DNA of 64,000 bases from Pristionchus mayeri (Eukaryota; Nematoda; Chromadorea; Rhabditida; Neodiplogasteridae): NCBI GenBank assembly GCA_036245805.1, contig BTRK01000006.1, positions 19,252,365-19,316,364 of the forward strand, in the 5' to 3' direction. A program made the translations under genes and the position numbers. Below the pieces are notes generated by a model. That model was not told the origin of the DNA and did not search any database. It worked only from the letters and a program-made list of their open reading frames with translations. The first letter of the stretch is position 1; each line of letters begins with the position of its first letter. Below, piece after piece: positions 11,880 to 22,872 of the stretch.

Positions 11880-12030
11880 TCTAATTTTCTCAACGCATTT
11901 AGTACAGGCGACGTGTCCACATGGAACGATAACAGATCGTATAATAGAAGTAGGCCGGTGCTGCAAGCCAAGCCGCTCATCGCGCCTATATCTGGCACGG
12001 GCATGCAAAACCATCGAAAAATCTGTAATG
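11880..12030 (-). pseudogene. RING fragment, type A
   Basis: The minus strand encodes TSIIRSVIVPCGHVACTKC, matching the central RING of the 17.2-kb gene (TSVIRAVIIPCGHVTCCDC). The first zinc-ligand pair is in a different frame, the last CPxC is missing, and no homeodomain exon lies nearby. A dead fragment. Confidence 0.65.
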
Positions 12031-12498
12031 ACGACATGACGAGTACGATGGCATTAGCCAATCAGTTTCCTCTTAAAGGTACCCACCAGTCAAAAATCAA
12101 CTGTGCTTCAATTTGCGCAGTTTTGTTCCCTCATTTCAATGCGCTAATTCAAATAAATTAAATAAATTTTATTAAAGCTAAAAATAAACAAAGCCGGGAA
12201 ATAAAAATATTTGCTGTTCGTGTAGTCGAGGTATTACAATTACGGTATTTGATAGGAATTGATTAAAATTTTCATGGACTGGTCGCACTCGAACTCATTC
12301 AACCATTTTCCGCTGTTTTCCTGTTTATTTCCAGCGATTCTTGTTGTATTTTACATAAAACTGCTTTGTATTGTATCGCTAATCACTTTTGTTCGCATGT
12401 ATGCGGTTAGGAAACCAGTTTAACGCAACTGCTCAAGAGTGAAGTTAGACTGTTTGAGTTCTCCTGTCAATGCATATCGTGCAATTGCCTCCTAGTAA
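12031..12498. other. Intergenic; nothing recognised
   Basis: AT-rich sequence with no supported feature. Confidence 0.3.
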
Positions 12499-12949
12499 AT
12501 GCCCTTCAAATGCGTTGTGTGCCCACGTAAAGTAGAGGTCGCGAAAATGGTGCCGAAGAAGGAGGAGAAGAAGAAGGAGTGGCTGCTGCAGTTGAATCTA
12601 CTGGAGGAGGAGAGGAGAGATTGAAGTGTGGTATAGAGCTCGGGCATGTATAATGCGGTTAGTAAAGTAATCTGACCCTATTGAGTAGCGAGCGAGCGTT
12701 TTCGGATTGCTTCATATTCTTTCTAATCGTATTTTATTGCTTACATTTGCTGTCAGTACATGGCTATGGTTAGCTGCTCCACCTGCCTGCTACGATCGCA
12801 CTTATGCCGAACAATTCGCGACGTTGCCAACATTCACCAGGATGAGTTCAAGGTACTCGAAGAAAAGGCTAACAACGATTCAAGCAGAGGTGTGGTGAGC
12901 ATGGCTCGCCACACCGACTTCGTGAGGGCACTACCAGGACCCCGAAGAC
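12499..12949 (+). pseudogene. THAP-like zinc-finger fragment
   Basis: An ATG frame (12499-12624) encodes MPFKCVVCPRKVEVAK and then KKKEWLLQLNLLEEE. The start, the CxxC and the W-L-x-x-L-x-L helix are reminiscent of the first half of a THAP zinc finger, which binds DNA. The frame stops with no clear donor before the stop. A second exon-like stretch (12757-12949) follows a CTGTCAG acceptor and ends at GTGAGT. It contains CSTCLLRSHLC, which could supply further Cys/His ligands. The two do not join cleanly, so this is a fragment or an incomplete model. Confidence 0.3.
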
Positions 12950-13380
12950 GTGAGTCATATTGTATTTCGCCTATTGGACTTACCTTCATGGTCAGTATGA
13001 CCTTTCGGTTGTATAATCCAATTCTGAATCGATATAAAGCCCTTTCTTGTTGTGGTATTGGTAATCGAACGTTCCGTTTGCTACACTATGCGTTGTTAGC
13101 ATTGTAAGAAGGGAAGGGGATGCTCTAGCAAGGCGATGTGCAGGCACTGGGCAAAATGTATTACTTACAAAAGGCATTAAATCGCATTCGTATGCCCTGA
13201 GGAGATAATCTGAATAATATACAAGCCCTGAGGAGGCAATACTACACACATAAACAGACAAGACTATGTAACATTCCAGCTCGAGGACTTTGAGCCCGAG
13301 CCAGCTCCATGTAGACTACCAACTTGCCGGACTCAGTCTGGAATATCTGGATAACAATATAACAATATCATTCGAAATAT

Positions 13381-14392
13381 TTATTCAATTATGAAAACAA
13401 GAAATTTGAACGATGGGGAAAAATCAAACAAAACAGTGAAAAAAAGATTATATTTCAAACAAATACTGTCGGGTCGACGCCGAACATGGATGGGCCATTG
13501 TCGATCACGTACTTGAGCACCTTCTCGCAGTCCTCCAGACCGCCGGGAAGACCTGATATCGATCGATAAATATGGCGTACTGCAGCCAATCGTTAACCAG
13601 TTCATACCTTGACGCCGTCCCAGTGAGTCGTCTCCATGAGCAGATTCGGGTCCCCGTCGAACATCGGCCGAAGCAGTCGACTCAATGCGGTCAGCGTCCA
13701 GCGCGTCCAGTACATCATACAGCAAGCGTCCGGATACAGGCGCGACTGCAATCGAGAACCCGGTTTACTACGGTAGTTCCGTGAGGAAGGAAGATCAATT
13801 CCCCGGGTCACAATCCTAACTCAACTTTCCTAGAAGCCTACAGAGACCCACCCCCTCGTCCCTGCCTAACCCTCCCCCTTTAGAGGGGTGGCCGAGTACC
13901 TAAACTTCAGCAGCCAAAAATCTAAGCCAGGGCTTAAGTAGCCGTATCATGAGAAAGGATGGAAGGGGGTGGGGTTTGGTAAGCTTCTAGGAAAGTGCCC
14001 TCACCGGATGTTAGTAGGAGATCCGATGCACGGGCTCGATGATGTGCATCGACACCTTGTCGATCATTGACTTGGTCATCTGAAGGGATAATATTAATCC
14101 CTTTTTTCTTCCTTTTCACAACGTGCAGATCCCAAATAAAAATCACTTTGCAATGATCCTTCTCTGCACCTACCGTACCTTGTCGGGGAGTGGTCGGTAG
14201 AGGGCTGGGGCGATGAGGTGAGATCCCTTCTGCGGCTTCTCGCCAGCCATCTGAATTTATATTACGGTAAGACGAGATCCAATTCGAGACCAACCTCGCT
14301 TCGCAGCTCCTTCAGCGGTATTCGCAGTTGCGCGTGGTGCGTGAAGGTGCGAGCAGTGGTGTAGCTGTGGCTACCGGGCACTCTGCAAGATA
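13381..14392 (-). pseudogene. Exon remnants of an unrecognised gene
   Basis: Five exon-like blocks with good splice sites lie on the minus strand. They are about 14297-14383 (HHAQLRIPLKELRSE), 14173-14249 (MAGEKPQKGSHLI), 14010-14080 (MTKSMIDKVSMHIIEPVHRI, then an in-frame TAA), 13607-13752 (DGDPNLLMETTHWDGVK) and about 13468-13555 (GLPGGLEDCEKVLKYVIDNG). The last joins to its neighbour only with a frame change. The stop and the phase clash indicate decay. I do not recognise the family. Strong codon regularity suggests the parent gene was conserved. Confidence 0.5.
13825..13995. mobile_element. MITE of 171 bp
   Basis: Inverted ends CTTTCCTAGAAGC / GCTTCTAGGAAAG followed by matching purine-rich arms (CCCACCCCCT / AGGGGGTGGGG). 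It lies between two pseudogene exons. Confidence 0.7.
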
Positions 14393-14486
14393 CGGTAAAT
14401 AACCAAGTCGGAAACTGCTTGTAGATGACATGGAGCAGTAAATTGACTGCTTCCAATTTGATTCCGCCGCCAAAATTACATATTCT

Positions 14487-14664
14487 ACTTCGGTTTTTCA
14501 GCGCAGGATACGCGCCACTTTTGCGAAGCTGCGCGGCCACGCACTCCTCGTTTGCACACTCTTTCTCTCTGAGTATCTAGGACGAGAGAGTATGTGATAC
14601 AAGGAGTGCGTGGCCGCGCCGCTTCGCAAAAGTGGCGCGCTTCCTGCGCTGAAAAACCGGAGTA
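14487..14664. mobile_element. Hairpin MITE of about 178 bp
   Basis: Arms of about 65 bp (GGTTTTTCAGCGCAGGA, CGCGCCACTTTTGCGAAG and GCGGCCACGCACTCCT) fold on their inverse copies. No coding capacity. Confidence 0.75.
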
Positions 14665-14700
14665 TCAGCATTAACTTAAATAAGGCAAAAATATAAACAC

Positions 14701-15405
14701 GCCTTTTCCTCGAGCGCGCGGATGTCCGCTATCGTAAGACGATCCAGTCGTCCATCCAGCAGAACACCTACAATTTGTACAATTCGTCCATCCCCCTTTT
14801 CCAGAGCGAGCAGCCGTGAATGGATGATGAATGTACATTAACAAGACAAAGACGTAACGGGGGTATAATCGTAAATCAATATTCGAAAATGTCACGTGTC
14901 CTTCGCAAAGTTATCGTCGTCCCACCACTTTCATGTTTCATCGACACCTCATAAATGAATCCTCCGAAACGCGAACCTCGCGGCGGAACTTGGAGAACAG
15001 TCGTGGGTACTGCTTGTGGGAGAAGCTCTCGACCATCTGCTTGAAGCCGAATCACTTGAAGTGCGCGGACACCAGCTTGTACGGGCACATCACCTGACAT
15101 TGGATATTTAAATATTTTAATTATAAACAATCTTCTTGAGAATCACAAATTGGCTTGGCAACTTTTAAAATTCATGAGGGACCATCACAATCAAGAAATA
15201 CAAATTCACTAGGCCAATCTGAGCATCAAAAGTAGATCCAATATCCATAGCTTCGACAAACAGACCGGGGAAATGGTATATAGAATCCCGCCATTAAAAT
15301 TAGAGCCTACTTACCGTCGGCCACCTCCAGGAACTCCTTGTCGTTGGCGATGTCGATGTGGACGAACTCCCGCTTCGCCAGCTCCTTCTTCGAGAAGTCG
15401 TACGC
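14701..15405 (-). pseudogene. Phosphatidylinositol transfer protein pseudogene
   Basis: Three collinear exons lie at 15315-15405, 14977-15093 and 14701-14767. The middle one encodes VMCPYKLVSAHFK, a TGA stop, and then FGFKQMVESFSHKQYPRLFS. The last encodes FCWMDDW and, after a one-base frame change, LTIADIRALEEKA. This matches the C-terminal half of class I PITPs (CxYKLV.xxFKWWG, the HKQ...RLF block, then FCW.D.W...T..DIR). PITPs move phosphatidylinositol and phosphatidylcholine between membranes. The premature stop replaces the conserved Trp after FK. With the frameshift this copy cannot make a functional protein. The first exon (YDFSKKELAKREFVHIDIAN) would precede this part. Confidence 0.6.
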
Positions 15406-15604
15406 CTGTATTTTTAATAATTAAAAAAAATTTTAAATGTTGAACAGTAATATAACGACAAACAGGTTGATCCTACGAGCATATTTTCGAATTTAATAAT
15501 TAAATCTAAACTAGTAATCGGTAATGTACACGTCATTCAATATCACTCTTGTGAGATTGTGGTAAACTACATTCGTGCATCGTGCGTATTTAAAATAAAA
15601 AAAA

Positions 15605-15960
15605 GCACTTTGCAATGATCCTAATCTGAATCTATCATACCTTGTCGGGGCGGAAGGTAGAGGGCTGCGGCCATCAGCAGCACCAGCACGCCCACGCGCT
15701 CGATCGTCCGGCGATGAGGTGAGATCCCTTCTTCTGATTTTCGCCAGCCATCTGAATCGATTACGGTAAGACGAGAGGGTGAGCAATCGATAACTGATCC
15801 GATTAGAGACCAACCTCGCTTCGCAGCTCCTTCAACGGTGTTCTCTGTTGCGCTTGGTGCGTGGAGGTGCAAGCAATGGCAATCCTCGCCTTCTTGTTAG
15901 TGTGTGAGTGGTGTAGCTGTGGCTACCGGTGTCTCGCCAGGCAAGAACTCGTCTCTGAAA
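15605..15960 (-). repeat. Second copy of the 14.15-14.39 kb exon pair
   Basis: 15605-15960 repeats the segment with the MAGE(K/N)QKKGSHLI and SHSYTT...PLKELRSE exons, including the flanking GCACTTTGCAATGATCC. Both exons here are frameshifted or stopped. A direct duplication of about 330 bp thus flanks the PITP remnant. Confidence 0.6.
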
Positions 15961-16629
15961 TGTAAAACAATTAGCGAAAGCGCTGGAATATGATATCAAT
16001 ATGTGATATCAATGTGTGATATGATAAAGTTCAATAGTACGCAAACACGAGAAATTAATTCAATAATTCACAGACGCGCGCCGATAGAAGGGCATCACTT
16101 TAGAGTACGTACTCCCGAGAGAGGCGGGAGAGGGAGAGGTACGGGGGAGGGGTAGATCAGTGTCTCCCGCGGGTTGAGGGAAAGAAAGAGCATTACTAGA
16201 GCGACAAGGCAAGAGAACGCCAGTGAAAATTAGCAAGCTTTTCGTTTCAATTTTAGTAAAAACACGTATTCCAGGTCCAATTCAAAGCGTGATGAATAGT
16301 TAGGGTTGTTCTGCTCAAGTACATTGGACATAAAACACAAAAAAAACGAGGAAAACGTGAGAAAACGCCGACAGCGCGCCGCAAAAGCCAACAACTTTTA
16401 CAAAATGACCGCACATTACTTACAAACTACAGTACTACCCCACAATGTAAAACACGAACAGTTTTTCAAATTTGTTATTTTCAAGCTGTATTTTCAATAC
16501 GAAACTTATTTTTAATATTTTTTTAAAGTTTATAGATATGTTTTGAATCGAAGATGACTAGCGATATTCAAAATTATATAAATTTTTAAAAATAAAACTT
16601 TCTGACCACAGGATTCCTTTAAACGCTTA
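15961..16629. other. Intergenic; purine-rich tract and AT-rich sequence
   Basis: 16110-16160 is a GAGAGGCGGGAGAGGG-type purine tract. The rest is AT-rich. No gene is supported. Confidence 0.3.
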
Positions 16630-16630
16630 C

Positions 16631-16880
16631 AGTATCCTCCTCCATCATTAATTCATCAGAGATTTGTTGTCGTAATTCTCTGTCCGGATACTGTCTTTCA
16701 GCGAAGTATTGTTCTAGCCTTGCTCGCTAAACTATATATGATAAACAAATCGATAAAATATACTTAAAACAATCAGAAAGTAACATTTAACGGTTTGGAG
16801 TTAACCTGATACGCAGTCAAGATTCTGTTTCTCCTGACGACGCCTTGCTGTGCGTGTCCTCGACGCACATGATCAGCCAT
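16631..16880 (-). pseudogene. Homeodomain N-terminal fragment, type A
   Basis: Exon 1 (16806-16880) starts MADHVRRGHAQQGVVRRNR and ends CAG|GTTAAC. Exon 2 (16631-16726, 32 codons, acceptor TTTAG) encodes helices 1-2 (RLEQYFAERQYPDRELRQQ) and ends at GTAAGC. The exon lengths match the 17.2-kb gene. No helix 3 or RING exon follows downstream, so the copy is truncated at its 3' end. Confidence 0.65.
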
Positions 16881-17195
16881 GGACCGAGAAAATAATTTAA
16901 AAATCAAAACAATAAATATATATATTCGCAAATTAAATGCTTGGGGATGGCATCAAATGAGAAGGAATGATGCGTTGAGACTAAATTAATTCTAACAGAA
17001 ATGTTGTTGTAAGAATGACGCCATTAAATAGATTGATAACCTTTAATGGAAAGCAATGGAAGTGGAGAAGCACCACAGGTCAATTTATTGTATTTAGAAA
17101 ATTGCATCATCATTGCACTCGCTCCATCGAGGGGAAAAATATTTATCGATCGAAAAAAATCGAAAACAAGTGAACTGTAATGTCCGGTTTGATTC

Positions 17196-17896
17196 TCATT
17201 CATAGAGTTTGTATGTGCCGTGAATAGCTCCTCGACAGAACGGGCATTCCTTGCGGAACACGCCTGGAACTCCCCGCCTACTCTTTCCATGCAATCACAG
17301 CAAGTTACATGCCCACATGGAATTATAACAGCGCGAATTACGGAGGTCTCCTCGGTGAGACAGATCTTACACTGCCACCATTCCGGTCTGGCTCCGGACG
17401 GGGGCTGATAGTTGGGCTGAGGAGGTTGAGGAGGTTGAGGGGGAAAGTCTATCTGCATTGGTTGCTGCATATGGGCCAAAAGGAACATATTGATATCAAA
17501 AGGAGGAGCAACAATAACAAGAGGAGGATTCAATTGCCGGTCCATGACTCCTTCTTGTCTGTGCAGGTAACGTCTCCTCTTGAACCAGTTTCCCACCTGC
17601 CATGATAAGATAGTCAGGCTAATTGTTGAGATTCAAACGATTTCATGAAAATGTTTACATTAATCAACATTCTAACCGCAAATGCCTCAATCCCCACTCT
17701 GTTGGCTATAGTCTCCCTGTCTGTGGCCGAAGGATAATTCATCCTTCCGTAATACTCCTCAAGACGCGCAATCTGAATACCATCGGCATTTGGTAATAAA
17801 ATCTTGTATAATATTAACCTGGTCGCGACTCAGATTCCTTACGCTCGCCTTTCGCACAGGAAGAATTGCGTTTCTGCGTCGAGCTCGATCGGCCAT
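17196..17896 (-). CDS. Homeodomain-RING protein, type A
   Basis: Exon 1 (17819-17896; MADRARRRNAILPVRK) carries the basic N-terminal arm. Exon 2 (17677-17772) carries helices 1-2 (IARLEEYYGRMNYPSATDRE). Exon 3 (17196-17596) opens with helix 3 (VGNWFKRRRYLHRQEG), then a Pro/Gln-rich linker with three PPQPPQP-type units and a RING (CKICLTEETS, IIPCGHVTCCDC). All introns are phase 0. The last third of the RING (FRKECPFCRGAIHGTYKLYE, then TGA at 17196-17198) lies in another frame. Reading straight through replaces the CPFC ligands. Unless a base is mis-called near 17240-17290, the RING is broken and a longer unrelated tail (to 17024) is made. The family role would be as a sequence-specific DNA-binding protein with E3 ligase potential (inference). 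Confidence 0.65.
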
Positions 17897-17929
17897 GATT
17901 CTGAATCTGAGATGTTTTGCGTGTGAAGC

Positions 17930-18190
17930 GATTTGGAGGCAACGCCCAATCACGAATGAATGAACCGAATGAATGAGAATGTGGCCCACTGAGTTATCAT
18001 ATTTGAGGGAGGAGTTTGTATAGGTGATAAGAATGTCTCTCGTTAAATCTAGAGTATGTGAGAGTAGACTGTGAGAGTAGAGGAGAACCACTGGCCGATC
18101 TTCTCTATTAGTACTATTGTACGATGGAAAACGCGACTGTTACATACCCCTAACACTAAGGTGCGAATAATTGCCTAGTAAAGTTATGTT
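17930..18190 (-). promoter_or_regulatory. Upstream region duplicated at 35.3-35.6 kb
   Basis: This 5' flank of the 17.2-kb gene is repeated, with moderate divergence, at about 35335-35595. It contains GGAGGAGTTTGTATAGGTGA (near 18003), also present near 24030, 35412 and (variant) 25776, upstream of other family copies. Repeated association with gene starts suggests a promoter or transcript leader, but function is not shown. Confidence 0.45.
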
Positions 18191-18270
18191 TAGAGACCGC
18201 AAGCTCCGCCCACTTTGAGGGAGAAAGAGTGTCCCAAAATCTGGCACTCCAAGCGACTAAGCGAATTCGT
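18191..18270. mobile_element. Truncated hAT-like end
   Basis: Starts TAGAGACCGCAAGCTCCGCC and matches the left terminus of the complete element at 38118-38847. No right end was found here. Confidence 0.55.
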
Positions 18271-18713
18271 AATCAAATTCTGAACCATATACCGTAACCT
18301 TCTCTAGTGCTTGCATAATAGTTTCATACAGTAAAGAAAATGAATATGTGAAAATACTGAACAAGGATAAATTTTTTATTCCCCGTCTTCTACCTAGAAT
18401 CGGAACAAAGACTTCTCATCCCCTCCTGTAACTACAAGGAAGAATAAACGAAGCGGGAATGCGGGGGTGAAAAATCCAATTCAAATGTTCGAAGTATATC
18501 GATTCGATCAAATGAGTCGAGAAAGGAGCATCACACAATGAGATAATGCGTGAAGTTGCGATGCACGTTCCCAACTTTATTAGCAAAGGATAGTGTAAAC
18601 GGGGACCGAACAATAGGAACGTATTCAAATAAAAGCCGAGTGAATGGTGTGAAGGTGCGACGAGACAACACGATATCTGGAGAAATTAAACGAGTGAATA
18701 TGGGATAAGGGTA

Positions 18714-18882
18714 TCACTCGAACAATATGTACGAGCCCTCCGCCTTTTCCTTACAGCAAGGGCAGATTCCATCTTCTTCCATCGATTTCTCCACACATTC
18801 CGTGCAGGCGATGTGACGGGAAGGGAGAACGAAGTATCGAGGGATGGAGAAGTCATCAGCGAGGTTATTGCAGTCAGAACAC
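18714..18882 (-). pseudogene. Solitary second-RING exon, type B
   Basis: An exon with an ATTCCAG acceptor encodes CSDCNNLADDFSIPRY, LPSRHIACTEC and [20 protein letters not shown]. Other family members read LPCRH, so the third zinc ligand is Ser here. Upstream, a 30-bp tandem duplication (18920-18990) and a short Cys-rich open piece (CAQSYRMCGLCPKYKK, about 19070-19120) are present, but no first RING or homeodomain. Probably a relic. Confidence 0.55.
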
Positions 18883-19129
18883 CTGGAATGAGATTTTAAA
18901 AAATCATATAGCATCGCTATTGTCGCATTAGAACACTCATTCTCGATTGGTGTGGCATTAGAACACTCATTCACCGATTGGTGTGGGACTGAAATGAAAA
19001 TTCCGGTTGAAAAATAATTTCAAATGATCCGTAGAATGAGAGCTAACTCTTACAGACCTTCTTGTATTTTGGGCATAGACCACACATTCGATAGCTCTGG
19101 GCGCACTGTATAAGCTGTGAAAATTATAG

Positions 19130-19440
19130 CAGCGCGTTTGCCTACACTTTTTAGAAAATTGGCCTACAATGCAGTATGGCTAAAAGTTACATTTAGACAA
19201 AATGAAAGACATAGATCGATAGAGCTCGAAAAATGAGCGGGGGTCACTCAGAGTGAAATTTTCGTCTATCTTTCACGAGAATAGAGAAAAGAGCGCTCGA
19301 ATAGGAAGCAGCCGACATCCGACCCTGTGTAAGGAGCTCCAAAATGAAGTGCGCACAATGAGACTTGGGAGGGGGGGGGGGTGTTAGGCATGCCCCAGAA
19401 TGCACAAAACCGGCTAGAACTCATTTGACGATTTCCCCTC
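19130..19440. other. No supported gene
   Basis: Includes a G-run near 19370. Nothing else recognised. Confidence 0.3.
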
Positions 19441-19479
19441 CATTCCCAGTATCAGCTCGATTCTCTCGTGAGAGGCGTG

Positions 19480-19960
19480 ATATTCCGATACCAACATCGA
19501 CTGGGAGGGTCGCAATGGACGACATCGACTGGGAGGACTGCGGACTGCGGATTGAGGGAGGCATCTTTGTCATCTTCTATCCGTATCTTCTATAGTACGC
19601 CGATGATGTCGCTCTCATGACCCTCCCGGAGATGGAGAAAATTCTAAGGAAACTGGTTGAGACATGTACTCGAATCGTACTAAACGTCAACGCATCCAAG
19701 ACAGTCCTCATCACATCATGCAGCGGCACCCGCGCACCCATCTGCTTCAATACGCTTGACCCCTCTGCTGCAGTAGAACATCGCATTTGCCTTGGAGAGG
19801 CATGCCGGAGTTGGATCATTGATCTCCCTTCGATTGACTTTGTAGAACACATCACAATAGTGGTGTGCAAATCCAATGCCCACGAGAGTACGATAATTTC
19901 CAAATACCGTGGTAGACCTCATTTGCATACGGAGCATCGAGTGATAAAGTTTCCACCCGA
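19480..19960 (+). mobile_element. Non-LTR retrotransposon reverse transcriptase fragment
   Basis: The plus frame encodes MDDIDWEDCGLRIEGG, then YYADDVALMT (the F/Y-ADD catalytic box) and LNVNASKTVLITS. This order is typical of the palm domain of RTE/CR1-like LINE reverse transcriptases. The frame is interrupted near 19591-19594 before YADD and degenerates after about 19730. No other LINE domain is present. Confidence 0.7.
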
Positions 19961-20030
19961 CCCTAATTTGCATACGGAAACTCGATTGATCGAGGTTCGC
20001 CTCCAGTGAGAGTAGAATACGCATCGATGT

Positions 20031-20576
20031 ACTGTACCGCTCAATCGCCTCCCTAACGGGCGAGACACGGCGAGTTGCGGCGAGTCGCCCCAAGTCGCCT
20101 CATCTTTGATGCGGCCTAACCCACCTTCAAAGTGAATAATTTTGGTGATTTTTAGGATGTGGGTTTCACTCATCAGTGCGAATCAATCTGCGAAATCTGC
20201 TTTCGAAAATATTGATTTTGAGCTATGCCATGAGGGGTCATAATTCGAGTCTCTCTCCGCTCCGCTCCCTCATTTCCCTACCTTTCCTCATTCCAAATCT
20301 CCATCTTTCGAAGTAGTGGTATCGTAGGAAAATGAGAGGAGGGAAGGGGAGAAAGGCTCGAGTGATTACCTCCCAGGACATAGCTCGAAATCAATATTTT
20401 CGAAAGCAGATTTCTCAGATTGATTCGCACTAATGGAAGAAGCCCACAGCCAAAACTTGCATCAAAATTATACACTTTGAAGGTGGTTTAGGCCGCATCA
20501 AAGTTGAGGCGACGTGAGGCGCTTCGCCGCGCCTCGCCGCGTTTCGCCAGTTAGGGAGGCGATTGAGCGGTACTGT
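20031..20576. mobile_element. Palindromic MITE of about 546 bp
   Basis: The ends ACTGTACCGCTCAATCGCC and inverse are followed by arms of about 200 bp around a non-palindromic centre near 20300. Arm motifs (GATTGATTCGCA, AAATCTGCTTTCGAAAATAT) recur, diverged, in the element at 44722-45220. Confidence 0.75.
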
Positions 20577-20831
20577 ATCACTGGCAAATCACAGAAAACT
20601 GTATTTCATATTCTGAATTCGCGTGGATGTTTTTCACCCGCATTCAGAAAATGACCGGCAGATTTCTCCGATTTACCAATGATACACTGAATCCTAATCC
20701 TACCATCCCATTCTTAATGTATCTCTAGGTGCGCTTTCCTAACTACTATTCACATCAATTGGATGTGAGTACGCTACCTTTCGAACGGAGAGACGCGCCC
20801 TCCCCACTCCGGCTCGGCGGCGGCGCGGCGG

Positions 20832-21110
20832 GCAACGGATCTGGAACTTAGAGTATAGAGGGGGTGGGGGGACCTCCCTTTAATTGACTCCTCTTGACTC
20901 CTCGATGACGGTGGGCTCGAGGACGGCGCGCTGGGCGACGGATCTGGAACTTAAAGTATAGAGGGGGTGGGGGGACCTCCCTTTAATCGACTCCTCTTGA
21001 CTCCTCGATGACGGTGGGCTCGAGGACGGCGCGCTGGGCTACGGATCTGGAACTTAAAGTATAGAGGGGTGGGGGGACCTGCCTTTCATTGACTCCTCTT
21101 GACTCCTCGG
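20832..21110. repeat. 103-bp tandem repeat, about 2.7 units
   Basis: GGATCTGGAACTT recurs at 20837, 20940 and 21043. Each unit also has GGGGTGGGGGGACCT and TTGACTCCTC. Confidence 0.8.
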
Positions 21111-22056
21111 TGGGCTCGATGAGGACGACGCCCCTCCGCTCTGGAATTGGCGAAATAAGCATGATCTTTGATATTTCCTCTCCATCCTAGCGTCATGAAC
21201 TCTGAAAGCAGAGTACTAGTGTCAGACAAGTCAGTTGCGCGCGTAAGTGATGTGACATAGTCGTGATAAGATACAGGAGCTGGAAAGCTGAAAATGGAGG
21301 GCTGCAAGAATACTCCATTCGGACGAGATTGGTCCAGAATGGAACATCAATTCTGCATCCAATCAGTAATCTACAATAAACGCTGTTTATATTTGAATTA
21401 TATTCTTTATATTCTTCGTACCTGATCTGAATCTGGATTACACTATGCTTTCTCGAGATTTATTTGCAAAACAATTTGGAAGCAATAGCAACTGCAGGAC
21501 ATGTAACAACTGTTGAATTAACATTGCCTGATGACCGTTTTCAGTACATTACCTTAGTGTAGGATATGAAGGAAGGTGTCGGATACGGTAAAAGGCGTTA
21601 CGTTCACCGTACCATCCACGACCCTTCACCATACATCTCCCCTCATACATCCCCTGTTACCTATCTATCACTTAACCATACCGTAACCCAAAGGTATATC
21701 CAACCATTGCCATAAACCATGGATAACCCATTGCCTCTCCACACCACACCTCCCGCCTCCCTTCCCCCCTAGGACCCAACCATTGCTCCAACCATACAGT
21801 ATTCCCTCGGTTTCATACCACTCTGTGCATTACGGAACAACCAAGTGTCCGTGCCACTCCACTCCTAGTACACCCTCTACTGTCGACGCACGAGTCGATA
21901 AGCTACAGTAGGCCTAGAGCCTTGAACCATAGCCAAAGAATGCTCGGGTAACTGCACTGCGTATCGTATCCGACCCCTGTCTTGGCGCACTACGGTATAT
22001 CTGGTACCGTACCGTAATCAAACGCGCAGTAAAGACCGTTGGCACGGTTCCACAAT
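21111..22056. other. TACGGTA-rich intergenic sequence
   Basis: From about 21560 the sequence is rich in short CCGTAC/TACGGTA motifs shared with the 22.2-kb minisatellite. No gene is supported. Confidence 0.35.
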
Positions 22057-22872
22057 TCAGTTGTAACGCGCGCTTCCACAGTAGTTGTCTTTCTGGTGCT
22101 CCTCTTTTTCGTCGCCCGCGTCTTCAGAAAGGATTCATGAGCACTATGCGAAACAGCTCCACCAATATAGCATTCCACATAGTGCGTCCTGAACCTGCGT
22201 AGGTTAGTGTCTGTATACGGTATGCCATCGGATTGGTTACTGTCTCGATACGGAAGGCCATCGAATAAATTTGTGTAGGGATATGGTATGTCATTGGATT
22301 GGTTTTGTGTAGGGATACGGTATTACATTTGGTTGATTTGAGTGGGGATACGGTATGCCAATGGATTGTTTTGTGTAGGGATACGGTAGGCCATATTTTT
22401 GGTTTGTGGTAGATATACGATAGGCCACGGCGCGGTGCTCTTCCTTCGCTCGTCGATGCTGAGTCCGAATCGTCGCCTGGGGCATCTAAAATACACCGAT
22501 TACGGTAGTATCTGCCCTTGCACCACACTGATACCGTACCATGTCTCCAAACATCCTCCCGCAGCCTCGCTGCTCCACGGTATGGTCCACGTCCCTTCGC
22601 GCCGCTGTCTGAATTTATTGTAAGTACCGTCTCCTTCTCTCAAGAGTACGGTATGTACCGTGCCATATGAACGGTTGGTGCCGCCCCCTGTTTCAGTACC
22701 GTACCGTATCCTCCTCTCCAGAATACAGTATGTACTATACCTTAGTCTCCAGAGGAGCCACACCGTCCTCTCCATTGAACAGTATGCACCGTAACCTCCT
22801 CCAGGAAAGCGTCTTCCTCCTTGGGTTCCCTCCCCGGCTTGTAAGGCTCGCGTCTGCTGACAGCCTTAGATG
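22057..22872 (-). CDS. Possible RG-rich acidic protein
   Basis: Exon-like blocks with compatible phases lie at 22796-22872 (SRREPYKPGREPKEEDAFLE), 22540-22608 (GAKGRGPYRGAARLREDVWR), about 22433-22485 (APGDDSDSASTSEGRAP) and 22057-22121 (AGDEKEEHQKDNYCGSARYN-stop). Between the last two lies a minisatellite. The composition (RG motifs, acidic runs) suits a nuclear or RNA-associated protein, but the 5' end is unknown and the gene may be decayed. The first block is duplicated, with a stop, at 23836-24000. Confidence 0.3.
22200..22400. repeat. Minisatellite with GGGATACGGTATGCCA units
   Basis: At least five irregular units of roughly 33-50 bp contain GTGTAGGGATACGGTA and (T)GGATTGGTTTT. Confidence 0.65.

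Noticed and set aside
22124..22528. 134-aa minus frame with repeated VSLHKTNPM-like units
   Set aside because: The repeated part is the translated minisatellite. Only the first exon-like block (APGDDSDSAS) was kept in a low-confidence model.
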